Assembly (NCBI GenBank): GCA_948567375.1
Contig: OX419760.1
Location: forward strand, 62,616,911 to 62,680,910
Length of the DNA: 64,000 bases
Origin: Lunularia cruciata
Lineage: Eukaryota > Streptophyta > Marchantiopsida > Lunulariales > Lunulariaceae
Reading direction: 5' to 3'
Part shown: piece by piece, positions 10,568-21,634 of the stretch
Layout of the letters: the number at the start of each line of letters is the position of its first letter
Position numbering within the stretch: position 1 is the first letter of the stretch
Made by a program: the position numbers and the translations under genes
The notes under the pieces: model-generated
Seen by the model: only the letters and a program-made list of their open reading frames with translations
Databases searched by the model: none
Told to the model about the DNA's origin: nothing

Positions 10568-13500
10568 CAAGATGGATATGCATATGACAAGGCCAGGCAA
10601 GGTGATAAGCAACAAGAGAGATAATTTTGGTGCCATCAAAGGGTCCTATCCAATTAGGTACAAGTTTACAAACTTGAGAATCAAGTGGGAGGAGGAGGTT
10701 ACTAGAGGAGCATGACTTTATCACCAACTTGAAATGTGCGATCATGATGATGGTGGTACACATTGTTTTTGCCAATTCTGAGCAACAAAGAGATGAGATT
10801 TGGCTTGTTGGAGGAATTGGAAAATAGTGGTCAAGAAGGTTGAAGTATGAGGGACATGAGATGGAGGAAGAGCAAGAAGAGAATCTAGAACAAGTGGATC
10901 TTGGCTAAAATTGAAGAAGAAAGGAGAAAATTTGGTGCTTGTCTATTCAGAATTATTATATGCAAATTCAATGGTTACAAAACATTCATCCCAATTGGTA
11001 TGGTGAATATTGACAAAGGCACAAAGTATATTCTCCAATGTGCAATTGTGCATTCAATTTGCCCATCAATTTGAGGATGATAGGCCATGGACAAAACAAG
11101 CTTGGTGTTAAGTATCTAGAAGTGTGCTTGCCAAAAATGTCCAATGAAGCAAAGATCAAGGTTGGAGATGAGTACATGTAGCATCCCATGATGCTTGAAT
11201 ACATTATCAAAGTAGATCTGCACCAAAGTTAGAGCATCCATAGTATCAACGGTTAGTGCCAAATGGATTTGCTTGCTAAGCTTATCCAAAAACACCACAA
11301 TGGCTATGTGACCTTGCTTTGTCTTGGGCAAGGATGTGATGAGATCTAAGCTCATATGTTCCCAATGAGTAGATAGAATGGGGAGTGGTTGAAGGAGTCT
11401 ACTCGGTTTTTGGTTACTGGCCTTGTTGCATTGGCAGCTCTCACATGATCAAACAAACTCTTGAACATCTTATGCCATATTGGGCCACCACCATTAGTGT
11501 TGGAGGGTACCCAAGGTCTTGTCCACATCCATGTGACCAACAATTGGTAAATCGTGGGCTTCTTGAAGGTGCACAAGATCACCTTTGGTTGGAAGATTAT
11601 TTTGGCCCTCATGGAATAGAAGGCCTTCCTTGAAGGAGAAGGTGTTGTATTCTTTGTCACATGCTACAAGATGACCTTGTACCAGCTCAAAGAATGGATC
11701 TTGTTGTAGAGTTGTCCTAAACTCGGTTTGGACTTTGGAGTCGACTAACACTGTTGTAATTGCCACCATGATGAGAGGAAGAGACTTCAAATCAGGTTGT
11801 CATGATAGTGCATCAAGGACGACATGGAACCGATCGGGTTTGTACTCAAGTTTATTGTTAAGCAACTATAGTTGTTCCTCCTATCAATGATGTCGATTCT
11901 TCATGTGTTTCAAATGTAATGTCTGCAACAAGGGCTTGTGATCAATTTTCATGACCACTTATTTTCCCAAGAGAAAATACCTCCATACCTTGGTGGCATA
12001 TACCATTGCTAGTTGTTTTTTTATCTTGAGCAAAGTAATTCCTTTTTGTTGTATTTAGTCTGCAAGACACAAAGGCAATGATATGTAATCCATATGTGGA
12101 TTATTTTTGCAACACAGCTCTAATTGTAAAGTTAGAAGCATCAAATCAACCATACATGGTAGTTGAGGATCATATGGTTGAAGAATTGGTCTTGAAGACA
12201 CCATATGTTTCAACTTCTAGAATGCTTTTTTGTGCTTGTTGGTCCATTGAAAGCTCAAGTTCTTCCCCAAGAGATCACTCAATGGTGCCGCTACATGAGC
12301 ATAGTAGTGAATTAACCATTAGTAAAATCTAGCCAATCTATTAAATGCCCATACTTCAGTAGCATCTTTCAGAGTAGGCCAATCAATGATGGACTTGATT
12401 TGTTCCTCTTTCATCTTGATCCGCTCTAATGAGATCTTATGACCCAAGAAGGTAACTTCCTTTTGCCAAAAGGCACACTTTGACTTATTGCAATAAAACT
12501 TCCATTGTTGTAGTTGTCTTAGGACTTCTTGCACATGATTCACATGTTTTGCCGCTGACTTGCTATTGATTAAGATATCAACCAAAAACACCACCACATA
12601 CCGATCCAATAGTCCATCCAACACCCGATACATCTGATCCAGGAAGATTGTTGGAGCATTAGTGAGCCCAAAAGGTAGAACTCTCCACTCAAAATGTCCA
12701 TACCTTGTGCAAAAGGCAATTTTTTGTACATCCTCCTTATCAATGGAGATTTTCCAATAGTCGTTGCAAAGAGCCAACTTGGAGAAGTATTGTACTCCAC
12801 TCAATTGATCAAGCAAGTCGTCAATTTGAGACAAAGGGTATGTATCCTTCACTATATGTTTATTGAGCACATGATAATCAATACAAAAATGAAGTCCTCC
12901 ATCCTTCTTTAGAATGAATAGTACCAGTGCTCCCCAAGGAGACGTACTATATCATATGAAATCCTTCTCCAACAACTCCATGAGTGTTGTTCGTAACTCC
13001 TCTAACTCCTTTGGTGAGAACCAATAGATTAGTCTACTCATTGGAGTACTCCTTGGTACTAACTCAATCTTGAAGGGCATACCACTATCAGAGGACAATC
13101 CCTTTGGTAGATCATTCAGAAACACATCCGCAAACTCCTAAACTATGTGGTCAACCATTGCTTGATGAGGTTCCTAACTCTCCTTAGATTCTCCTTGTGC
13201 AATCTGCTTGATCCACACTTCAAAATCTTCCTCCAAAGCTTGCTCTATAGCTACTTTATTGATAAACTTTCCATTTAGGGACTTATCCTCCTTCAAGGCT
13301 CTCTCTATGGTTGCTTTCTTTACAAACTTCCTATCTTGGGACTTCTCTTCCTTCAAAGCTTGCTCCACGGTTGCTTTCTTTACAAACTTCCAATCTTGGG
13401 GCTTCTCTTCTTCCAAAGCTTGCCATGTGGCTGCTTTCCTTACAAACTTCCCATCTTTGGACTAACTATCCTTAGGTATCTTACTCAAAGGTGCCACAAA

Positions 13501-13900
13501 ACCTAATCAAAAGTTCTTACCTTGGTGTTGTACTTGAATTTTTCATCAAGTCCAATCAATTGAACCTTATGATGTTCAAGCCAAGGTAGAGCTAGAATGA
13601 CATTGTAGTATAGAGGTGCCACTACAAACCTCATACATCCAAATACTCCTTCCCAATCTTAAAGGTAATAGGATACAAGGTACAGAATGCATAACCCTTT
13701 CTACCATCCGCCATCATCAATCTACTTCCAATTACTAGCTTGATAAGAAACACAATTCCTTTTTTAATTGCATAGACATGGAATTCTATGAACTTCCAGA
13801 ATCAACCAAAATCTTACAACCACAATTAGATATTGTACCTAGCAAGTGAAGCAAACTTGCATAAGTTTAGCCTTCAATCCCATTGGAACTAATCAAGTTT
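10568..13900 (-). pseudogene. E3 pol, broken
   Basis: Recognisable pieces: GPF module (NWIGPFDGTKI, about 10640-10680); integrase core SLDLITSLPKTKQGH (about 11310-11355); integrase zinc-binding region GHMDVDKTLGTLQ (about 11500-11540). RT spans 12319-12870, with YFSKLALCNDYW, FGLTNAPTIF and CAFWQKEVTFLGHKIS blocks. Protease lies at about 13560-13850. In RT the catalytic VVFL-D motif reads VVFLVDI, losing one aspartate of the LDD seen in E2, so even this domain would be dead. Confidence 0.82.
13221..13460 (-). repeat. Four 60-bp linker repeats in E3
   Basis: The minus strand encodes four consecutive 20-residue units of the pattern (S/P)-x-D-x-K-F-V-x-K-A-T-x-E-Q-A-L-K-E-(E/D)-K between protease and RT. 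E2 and E1 have three such units. Confidence 0.75.
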
Positions 13901-13929
13901 TCAATAGGTGGCTTGAAATCTCCTATTGG

Positions 13930-14823
13930 GATTCCTTGTTTCCTTGATCATTTTGCTCCACAAATTCCATTTGGGCAACTTGTCAAGGTTGTCCATTCTT
14001 GAGCGGACATTCAGTGATATGATGTCCCAATTAGCAATAATAAAACAACCACCATTTTGTCATAGTTCTTCTTTATCTATAATGCCAAGTGGTCTTCATT
14101 GAATGACATCAATCTCCATTGGTGTCGGCTCTTCTACCCATATGTAGTGTATTGGTAGGTTCTGTGGAGATCAACATCAAGACCAAGTTGTTGCAACCAA
14201 GGAATCAAAATGTTCAGCCAATTGCATGGCTTCCTCCAAGTGTTGTGGCTCTTGTATAGATATCTCTAATTTGGTTCTTGACTTCAATTTCCTCACAAAT
14301 TGATCCAAAGCTTCACCTTCCAATATATATGGAATTTGCATGATGGTGTTTTGGAATTGCATGATATAATTTCTTATAGAGCCAATCTATTTCAACTCTG
14401 CCAACCTATCCCACATATCTGGGTATTTATAGTTTAGAATTGACTAATTATTGCACTCTTGAATTTTGCCCATGTCAAGATTGGTACAAAAAATTTCTGT
14501 TCAACTTGCTCTACTTGGAATTGCCACCATAGCTTTGCTACTCCATCCAATTGGCTAGAAGCAAAGAGAATCTATTTTTGCTCATCTTGAAGATTGTTAG
14601 CTTCAAAATAATGTTCACAATCAAACAAAAAATTCTCCATTGCACTCGGGAGATTCTTGTCTTTGAATACCTTGGGTTTAGGGAATTGGATTTGATTTTC
14701 TTTGTCTTGAGCTGGTACTCTCTCTGTGTGCTCTTATCATCAATGATCTCATTCATCCACCAATCAAGTAAGGTGCTCAATTTGTTGCTACATAACAATG
14801 ATCACCTCAAGCATTGTCACAAT
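13930..14823 (-). pseudogene. E3 gag, broken
   Basis: Aligned with E2 gag. The initiator position has changed (ATT in place of ATG, about 14823) and stops interrupt the frame. Parts remain readable, such as QFQNTIMQIPYILEGEALDQ (14290-14362) and EEAMQLAEHFDSLVATTWS (14177-14235). The zinc knuckle region near 14010-14060 has lost cysteines. Confidence 0.72.
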
Positions 14824-15094
14824 GGTTGTTACTCTATCATGCCATCCCTAATCTATCTAATTTATTAATACATAGAAGCAACATGTCTACCATTCTCCAT
14901 AAGTTACAACCGAAAGCACCAAGGGTTCCTCAGATATGGTGATCATATGCAAAAAATCTTACCCAAAGCATGAGGTGATGAATTGTGTGAAATGATACTC
15001 AAGCAGTACTTGGACACAAAAATCCCAATGGTTTGGTGGAAGTGGATTTGGTGGTCCATAAATTCCATCCATCCCATTCCTACTCTAATACCAA

Positions 15095-15505
15095 TGTAAA
15101 AGACCAAGATCAAGGAGAGAAATAGTAGAATGGAAGATCACATTGGGACGCTTGAATCCGGGAAAACTCTGAATGCTTAGCATGACCTTTGGCTTTGGTA
15201 TATATAAGGATCATACAAGGCTCTTGAGAAGCTTCTCAAGAAGCTTCCTTGAGCCTCTTTCTTGGAGTGCAAGCCAAGTTAATCGAGAAGCTTCTCAAGA
15301 CACTTCCTTCTAGAAGCTATTTACTTGGCATGCAAGCTAAACTAGTTGGAAGCTTCTAGAAGCTACCTACTTGGGGTGCAAGCTAAGCTAGACAAGAAGC
15401 TTCCCAAGAAGCTTTCTAAATACTTTTGGAATATTCTAGGCTAATCTGTCTTATTTGCCACTTCATTAACCCTACTAACTTTGTTGCTAAACTCCATATG
15501 TTACA
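15095..15505 (-). repeat. E3 5' LTR (411 bp)
   Basis: Aligns with the E2 LTR from end to end. It has the TATATAA-type box near 15200 and several GAAGCTTC blocks, now partly mutated. It is preceded on the minus strand side by a decayed PBS (TTGGTATTAGAG). Confidence 0.88.
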
Positions 15506-15507
15506 AG

Positions 15508-15542
15508 CATCTTCATCTTCATCTTCATCTTCATCTTCATCT
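15508..15542 (+). repeat. (CATCTT)n microsatellite
   Basis: About six tandem CATCTT units starting 2 bp after the E3 LTR terminus. Confidence 0.93.
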
Positions 15543-17389
15543 AACGCCTTGGTAACTTGAAGTCTATTTGCATTCTTCTAAATCATGGATTTCTTGATGG
15601 TGGGATTAGTGTGAAATTTGTGCTTCTTCTCCTTCACAAGACTCACAAAATTGCATGTCCTTTAGTACTTCTATTCCTTGGTATGAGCTCCATTTGATGC
15701 ATGCCCTTGGAGTTTTCTTCAAATAAGAAAGCAATACTTCATGACTTGGAAGTTCAATTTTTCTTTGGTGGGTAATTTATGACTAATGTAGAAATGAATC
15801 ACAAAGAGCATCAAATAGTGTGTTCTTAGCTCATCAAGTGTATTGTACATCTTTTGCTCATGAGTGTAGAAGATTTGCCTGCAATTGGTTGGTCCTTTCA
15901 AAATGGGTGCTCAAAGAATAAAATCTTTGAGTTCATGAGATATGTAGTGTGTGGGGCCCAAATATCTTCATTATTGCTCCAACAATCTTCCTTTGAGCAA
16001 GGTTCTTGTAGTTGGCAACCACTAACTATCCATTGGTGGATGTTATCATGGGCAAAGGCCATATCAATCCTTGCTTACATCCCGCTATTCAAATTGAACC
16101 AAGACTCAAAAATATAACCTCATGCCACTTTGGATTTTCTCCCTAATGCCTTTCTTCCATGCAGGGGTGTCCATTCTCTTACATTTTCTCTCAACCCTTT
16201 TGATGCTAATTCCTTCATCCCACAAAGCTCTAGAGTCATAGCACCCAAAGTATACTCCAAATTCCACAAAAGAGAGCTCATTCTCAACCTTTGCAATATC
16301 ACTCCTTGGGTAGCTATTTCCCATGGTTCAATAGTTGGGGTCTTCAACTTAAGAGCATTTGTAGCAACCTAAGGAGCAACACTCTTCACCATTATGCTAG
16401 CAATCAATGTTCCTCACAAGTTGACTCTTCCTTATCCTTTACTCACTTGGATGCAAGAAGCAAAAATTTGTGAAGAATGCAAGAGGAAGAAATCTTCACT
16501 CAAACAACTTTCAGTTTATAGTGGATTTTCCACTCCTTGTTTGCAATGGTCTTCAATCCCCTATCACTCTCAACTTATCTGAGCCATCTTGGAGGTGGTC
16601 TTTGCATGTTCTTGCAATTTGTGTACCATTGGTCTTTCTTCACTAAAACAAGTCTTCCATTTCTTCTAAAGATACCTTGTCTAGTCTTCCAAGGACCAAA
16701 TACCCATGTTTGGAAGAAAAGGATGACCATTATTTGTGAAGACACTAATTTGGTGACTGTTTCTTCCAAAGACAAGTTCTTCATGCAAAATTTGGTTCTG
16801 TAGGATTTATCTCCTAAAGGTAGGACATCAGCTCTTCCTTATATAGTAAATAATGAAAGCATAACAAGTATTCTCAAGTACTGAAAGAATTTCTCTTGAA
16901 GGAAATCACCATGAAGACTAAGATGGGAAGAGGTAGTTCACGTCATGGCCGATTCCTCTATGGATACTATCCAAATGAGATGTGCTTCATCTTGTAAGAA
17001 GTGCCTTCTCAAGACCTTTTTGTAGACATCAAGGTTGTGCCAATGGAGGTTTGGAGAAGTAGTTACAATCATTAGATTTTCCCTAATTTCCCATACTTGG
17101 ACTTCAGTACTTGGGACTTCAGTACTTGATATCTTGTACTTGGACTTCCCATACTTTTGGTTTTTCTTGTATAAAGATTACACAAGGCAGTTCACATTGG
17201 ACCTAATTTCTTTGTAGATACTAGTCCAAAAAAGGTGTGGTTTATCTTGTTGAAAAATGACTTCTCAAGAGCTTTCCATAGCAACCATGATTGTGGCAAA
17301 CAAAGGTTTATAGAAGAAGTTACAGTTGATTCTTCTAGACTTTGATTTCTCCAATTTCTTGTACTTTGATTCCCATATTATTGGTTTAA
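15543..17389 (+). other. No gene recognised
   Basis: Noncoding-looking DNA. Short open frames on both strands show no domain, and their composition is that of random AT-rich sequence. From about 17080 a loose minisatellite of TACTTGGACTTCC-like words begins. Confidence 0.5.
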
Positions 17390-18230
17390 CCTTTCATGTC
17401 ACTTGGCTTCTATGTGCCTACTTGGATTTACTTGGCATATACGTGTCCACTTGTGTAGAATTTTGAGGTTCTTCATTCAAGAAGTGCATTGTTTGTCCTC
17501 TTGTAGAGATTGGAGGTTCTTTATTTCAAGATAGGTAGAGGCTTACCCACTAGATCATGTTTGCAGTTCATTTCTTCTAGTGTGGCATAGCTCATGAGGT
17601 ATATATTTTGGTGGTGCATCTATTCAGGAGGATTATTGATGGAATTTATTGATGGAAATCACAATCTATGAGCATGAGGGAATTCTGATTATGGAGATCA
17701 AGCATTCTCAGATTTTGGTTTATGATGGAGATAAAGAGTCAAGAGAGAAAGGGGATTAGAGATAGAGAATGGAAGGCAGATTGGGGATCTTAGAGAAGCA
17801 TTTAGGATTGATCAATATGAGTGATCAAGATAAGGCAAGGAGGAAGATTTTGAGAAGTAGATTTAGATAAAAAAAATTGGATTGATAAGAAGCAAAGATA
17901 GAGTTTCAAGATTGGTAAGGAGTGAGAATATTGACATTGTGCGTCATATAGTTACTTAAAGAACTAAATATTGTAAAATTTTGAGAGAATATTTTGAGTT
18001 CAATTAATTTCCTGAACTATGGGTATTTTGGCGCATTTATCTCATTGTGTTTGGCATAAGTTAAGGTTTTGAGGATCTGTTGGATTAAGCTAGCAATTAT
18101 ATCCAAATAAATCTGGGTATAGTTGGAAATAAACTCCATGACAACTTTGATGAACATGATATGAAAATTTGCTATGGGAGCATAGGTGCTAGTTATCAAC
18201 TTAGGATTTGAGAGAACAAGTCATCAAGGG
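17390..18230 (+). repeat. Long direct repeat, copy 1
   Basis: Aligns imperfectly with 18490-19255 in the same orientation. Shared stretches include GAGGTATATATTTTGGTGGT (17599 and 18676) and TTGAGTTCAATTAATTTC. The offset is about 1080 bp. I see no coding capacity or terminal structure. Confidence 0.72.
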
Positions 18231-18489
18231 TAGGATCATCATCCCAAGGGGAGCTTGGTTGTGATGTTACTTGATTTCCCATACTTGGACTCACTTACTT
18301 GATTTTCCATACTTGGACTTCCAATACTTGATTTACCATACTTGACTTCTTGTACTTTGATTTCTTATACTTTGATTTATCATACTTGATTTCTTCTACT
18401 TGGACTTCCCATACTTGGTTTCCTATACTTTGATTCCTATCCTTGATTTTCTATACTTTAATTCTAATACTATTGGCTTTCCTATAGTT

Positions 18490-19255
18490 GGTTTTGCCTT
18501 GCATGTCACTTGGCATTGGCGTATCTAATTGTGGGAGATTTTGAGGTTCTTTGTTCCAAGAAGTAGCATGGCATGTCCACTTGTGGGGATTGAAGGTTCT
18601 TTATTTCAAGAGTGGCAAGGGCTTGCCCATTAGGTTGTGTTGGTGGTTCTTTTCTTTGATGTGGCAAGGCTTGTGAGGTATATATTTTGGTGGTGCATCT
18701 ATTCAAGGAGGATTATTGATGGAATTTATTGATGGAGATCATGATTTACGGGCATGAGGGAGTTCTGATTATGATGATCAAGCATTCTCCAAATTTGGTT
18801 TACAAATGGAGATAAAACGTAACAAAAGTGAAAGAAGATTTGAGACAAGGAGAATGGATGGCAGATTGGAGATTTAGAAAAGGATTTGGTATTGATCAAT
18901 ATGAGTGATTGAGACAAGGCAAGGATGAAGGTTTTGAGAAGTAGATTTAGACCAAAAAAAATTTATAGACAAGAAGTGAGGAAAGAGTTTCAAGATTGAT
19001 AAGGAGTGATAATATTGACATTGTGATTTGTATGGTTATTAAAGAACTATACCTTGTAAAATTTGAGTAAATATTTTGAGTTCAATTAATTTCTTGAACT
19101 ATGGGTATTTTGATACATTTATCTCAATGTGTTTGAAATAAGTGAAGGCTTTCAAGACCTATTGGACTGAGCTAGCAATTATATCAAAATAGACTTGGGT
19201 CTATTTGGTACGGATACCAACCTTTGGGCAGTCAGAAATAAACTCCACAACCCCA
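18490..19255 (+). repeat. Long direct repeat, copy 2
   Basis: Second copy of the repeat at 17390-18230, diverged by many substitutions and small indels. The region between them (18240-18485) consists of degenerate CCATACTTGG-type words. Confidence 0.72.
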
Positions 19256-19371
19256 TTTGAAGTGCTTGACTTTTAGGCCAAAGGTGTCCTATATTGAATG
19301 GTTCCAAGGCTAAAGGTTGATGACACCAAAGGTTTGTCTAGTTGAAGGTCTTCCTCCTCAAAACTCTTTGG

Positions 19372-19376
19372 TGTAG
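19372..19376 (+). other. E2 target-site duplication, left
   Basis: TGTAG immediately before the 5' LTR; the same five bases follow the 3' LTR at 25041-25045. Confidence 0.93.
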
Positions 19377-19446
19377 TGTAACAATATGGAGTTTAGCGAC
19401 GAAGTTAGTTGAGCTTATGAAGTAGATAATAAGACAAAATAGCCTA

Positions 19447-19668
19447 GAATATTCTAGAAGCATCTAAGAAGCTTCTTGGGAAGCTTCCTAACTAGTTAAC
19501 TTGCGCCCTAAGCAGGTAGCTTCTAGAAAGAAGCTTCTAGAAGCTTCTAACTAGCTTAGCTTGCACACCAAGTAGGCGGCTTCTAGAAGGAAGCTTCTTG
19601 AGAAGCTTCCTAGTTAACTTGGCTTACACTCCAAGAAAGCGGCTCAAGGAAGCTTCTTGAGAAGCTTC
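19447..19668 (+). promoter_or_regulatory. Heat-shock-element-like array in E2 5' LTR U3
   Basis: Alternating GAA and TTC units spaced by two bases fit the heat-shock-factor rule nGAAnnTTCn. Perfect blocks are GAATATTCTAGAA at 19447-19459 (three units) and GAAGCTTCTAGAAGCTTC at 19530-19547 (four units). GAAGCTTC pairs occur at 19468-19475, 19480-19487, 19590-19597, 19602-19609, 19649-19656 and 19661-19668. All lie within about 245 bp upstream of the TATA box. The motif match is direct; heat induction is inference from known heat-responsive LTR elements such as ONSEN. Confidence 0.6.
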
Positions 19669-19688
19669 AAGGGACTTGTATGCTACCT

Positions 19689-19696
19689 ATAAATAC
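19689..19696 (+). promoter_or_regulatory. TATA box of E2 5' LTR
   Basis: TATAAATA, about 105 bp before the LTR end; also present at the equivalent place in the 3' LTR (about 24929) and in the LTRs of E1, E4 and E5. Confidence 0.75.
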
Positions 19697-19710
19697 CAAG
19701 GCCGAAGCTC

Positions 19711-20061
19711 ATGCTAGGCATTTGGAGTTTTTCCCTCATTCAAGTGTCCCAATGTGAGTTTCCATTCTCCTATTTCTCTCCTCGGTTTTGGTCTTTTACA
19801 TTGGTATCAGAGCAGGAATGGGATGGATGGAATTTATGGACCACCAAATCCACTTCCGCCAAACCATTGGGACTTTCATGTCCAGATATTACCAAAGCAT
19901 TGTTTCACACAATTCATCACCTCACGCTTTGGGCAGGATTTTCTACATATGATCACCGTGTCAAAGGAACCCTTGATACTTCCAGTTGTAACTTATGGAG
20001 AACGGTGGACGTGTTGTATCTATGTGTTAATCAACTAGATAAATTGAGAGTAGTGGAATAG
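19711..20061 (+). other. Leader open frame across LTR and PBS of E2
   Basis: A 116-codon open frame begins in the LTR and runs through the PBS to 11 bases before the gag ATG. A second overlapping frame (19754-20038) is open too. The same frames are open in E1 (minus, 4556-4905), and parts remain in E4 and E5. No known domain is recognisable. It may be a chance consequence of a stop-poor leader, or a small leader peptide. Confidence 0.3.
19801..19813 (+). other. E2 primer-binding site (initiator tRNA-Met)
   Basis: TTGGTATCAGAGC starting right after the LTR end; TGGTATCAGAGC is complementary to the tRNA-iMet 3' end. Confidence 0.92.
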
Positions 20062-20071
20062 AATAGTAGCG

Positions 20072-20990
20072 ATGGCGGCAATACCGAATGTTATCCTTGC
20101 AATGCAACAACAAATCGAGCATCTTACTCAATTGTTGGATGAACGAGACCAACAACGACGAGAACAGATAGACAGAGCGTCAGTTCGAGATGGAGAAGAT
20201 CGCATTCGATTTCCAAAACCCAAGGTGTTTGAAGGCAAGAATCTTCCAGGCATAGTGGAGAATTTTATGTTTGACTGTGAATGTTACTTTGAAGCCACCA
20301 ATCTTCAAGACGAGCGGAAACAAATTCTCTTGGCTTCTAGCCAGTTGGATGGCGTGGCAAAACTTTGGTGGCGAGGCAAAACTTTGGTGGCGATTCCGAG
20401 TAGAAAGAGCTGAACGACAAATTGTTACACCGATTTTGACATGGGCAGAATTCAAGGATGCAATACTTGGTCAATTTCAGACTATAAATGTCACCCGAGC
20501 TGCACGAGATAAATTGGCAGAGTTGAGGCAGATTGGCTCAATGAGAAGCTACATCACACAAGTTCAAAATATCATCATGCAAATTCCAGATATCCAAGAA
20601 GGTGAAGTTTTGGATCAATTTGTGCGAGGATTGAAGTCACAAACCAGATTGGAGGTGACCATGCGAGAGCCATAGAATGTAGAAGAAGCCATGCAATTGG
20701 CTGAGCGTTTTGATACCTTAGTTGCAATAACTTGGTCTCGATCTCGACCTACACAAAACCTACCAATACCACAAGTGGAAGAATCGGTATCAATGGAGAT
20801 TGATGCTATCCAGCGAAGACCACTTGGCACAGTAGATAGAGAAAGATTACGACAAAATGGAGGTTGTTTTTATTGTCGCCAGTTGGGGCATCGCATTGCT
20901 GAATGTCCACTCAAGAATGGACGACCTCGACAAGTTGCCCAAGTGGAGGTTGTGGAGCGGAATGATCCGAGAAACAAGGAATCCCAGTAG
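20072..20990 (+). pseudogene. E2 gag, frameshifted by a 19-bp duplication
   Basis: ATG at 20072 opens a frame with a heptad-like N-terminus (MQQQIEHLTQLLDERDQQ). After it comes a capsid region (PKVFEGKNLPG, WAEFKDAILGQFQ), then a CCHC zinc knuckle CFYCRQLGHRIAEC (20865-20906). A 19-bp unit GGCAAAACTTTGGTGGCGA is present twice in tandem (20356-20374 and 20375-20393) but once in E1, and it shifts the frame by one. An in-frame TAG lies near 20674. The ancestral gag ends at TAG 20988-20990. As it stands it would give only the first ~113 residues. Confidence 0.88.
20356..20393 (+). repeat. 19-bp tandem duplication in gag
   Basis: Two exact adjacent copies of GGCAAAACTTTGGTGGCGA. E1 has one copy at the homologous site (4238-4262), so this is a derived duplication in E2. 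Confidence 0.93.
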
Positions 20991-21454
20991 GAGATTTCAA
21001 GCCGCCTACTGGGAGCTTGATTAGTTCCAATGGGATTGAAGGCTCGACCTATGCAAGTTTGCTTCACTTGCAAGGTATGATATCTAATCGGGGTTGTAGA
21101 ATTTTGGTTGATTCTGGAAGTTCAAAGAATTGCATGTCTATGCAAGTAGCAAAGGAATTGGGTATTCCTATCAAGCCAGTGATTGGAAGTAGTTTGATGA
21201 TGGCGGATGGTAGAAAGGGTTCTGCATTCCGCACCTTGCATCCTGTTACCTTCAAGATTGGGAAGGAGTATTTGGAGTGTATGAGGTTTGTAGTGGCACC
21301 TCTACACTATGATATCATTCTAGGTCTACCTTGGCTTGAATGTCATAAGGTTCAATTTGATTGGACCCGACACCAAATTCAAGTACAACACCAAGGTAGG
21401 AATTTCCGATTAGGTTGTCTGGCACCCCTGAGTAAGACACCTAAGAATAGTCAG

Positions 21455-21634
21455 TCCCAAGATGGGAAGTTTGTCGAGAAGGTAGCCATAGAGCGAATCT
21501 GGAAGGGAGATGAGTCCCAAGATGGGAAGTTTGCCAAGAAGGCAACCATGGAGCAAGCTTGGAAGAGAGATGAGTCCCTAGAAGGGAAGTTTGTTAATGA
21601 AGCAGCCATAGAGCAAGCTTTGGAGGACGATAAG
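21455..21634 (+). repeat. Three 60-bp linker repeats in E2 pol
   Basis: Three adjacent 20-residue units starting SQDGKF, SQDGKF and SLEGKF, each with the pattern S-x-x-G-K-F-x-x-x-A-x-E-x-x-(W/L)-x-x-D-(E/K). They lie between protease and RT, where no enzymatic domain is expected. Confidence 0.85.

Larger units (their letters stand above)
10568..15505 (-). mobile_element. E3: decayed chromovirus (CHR family), 3' end disrupted
   Basis: Minus-strand order from high to low coordinate: 5' LTR (15095-15505), degenerate PBS, leader, gag, protease, linker repeats, RT, RNase H, integrase and GPF module. The chromodomain continues beyond the LTR-X insertion at 9574-9808. No 3' LTR was found. It is more diverged from E2 than E1 is and has many stops, so it is an older copy. 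Confidence 0.88.
19377..19800 (+). repeat. E2 5' LTR (424 bp)
   Basis: TG...CA ends (TGTAACAATATGG...GGTCTTTTACA). It differs from the 3' LTR at four sites, all transitions: TTGA/TCGA, AGAAAG/AGAAGG, CCGAAG/CCAAAG and CTCGG/CTTGG. Confidence 0.96.

Noticed and set aside
15508-15542. CRISPR-like or regulatory repeat
   Set aside because: Simple CATCTT microsatellite without spacers.
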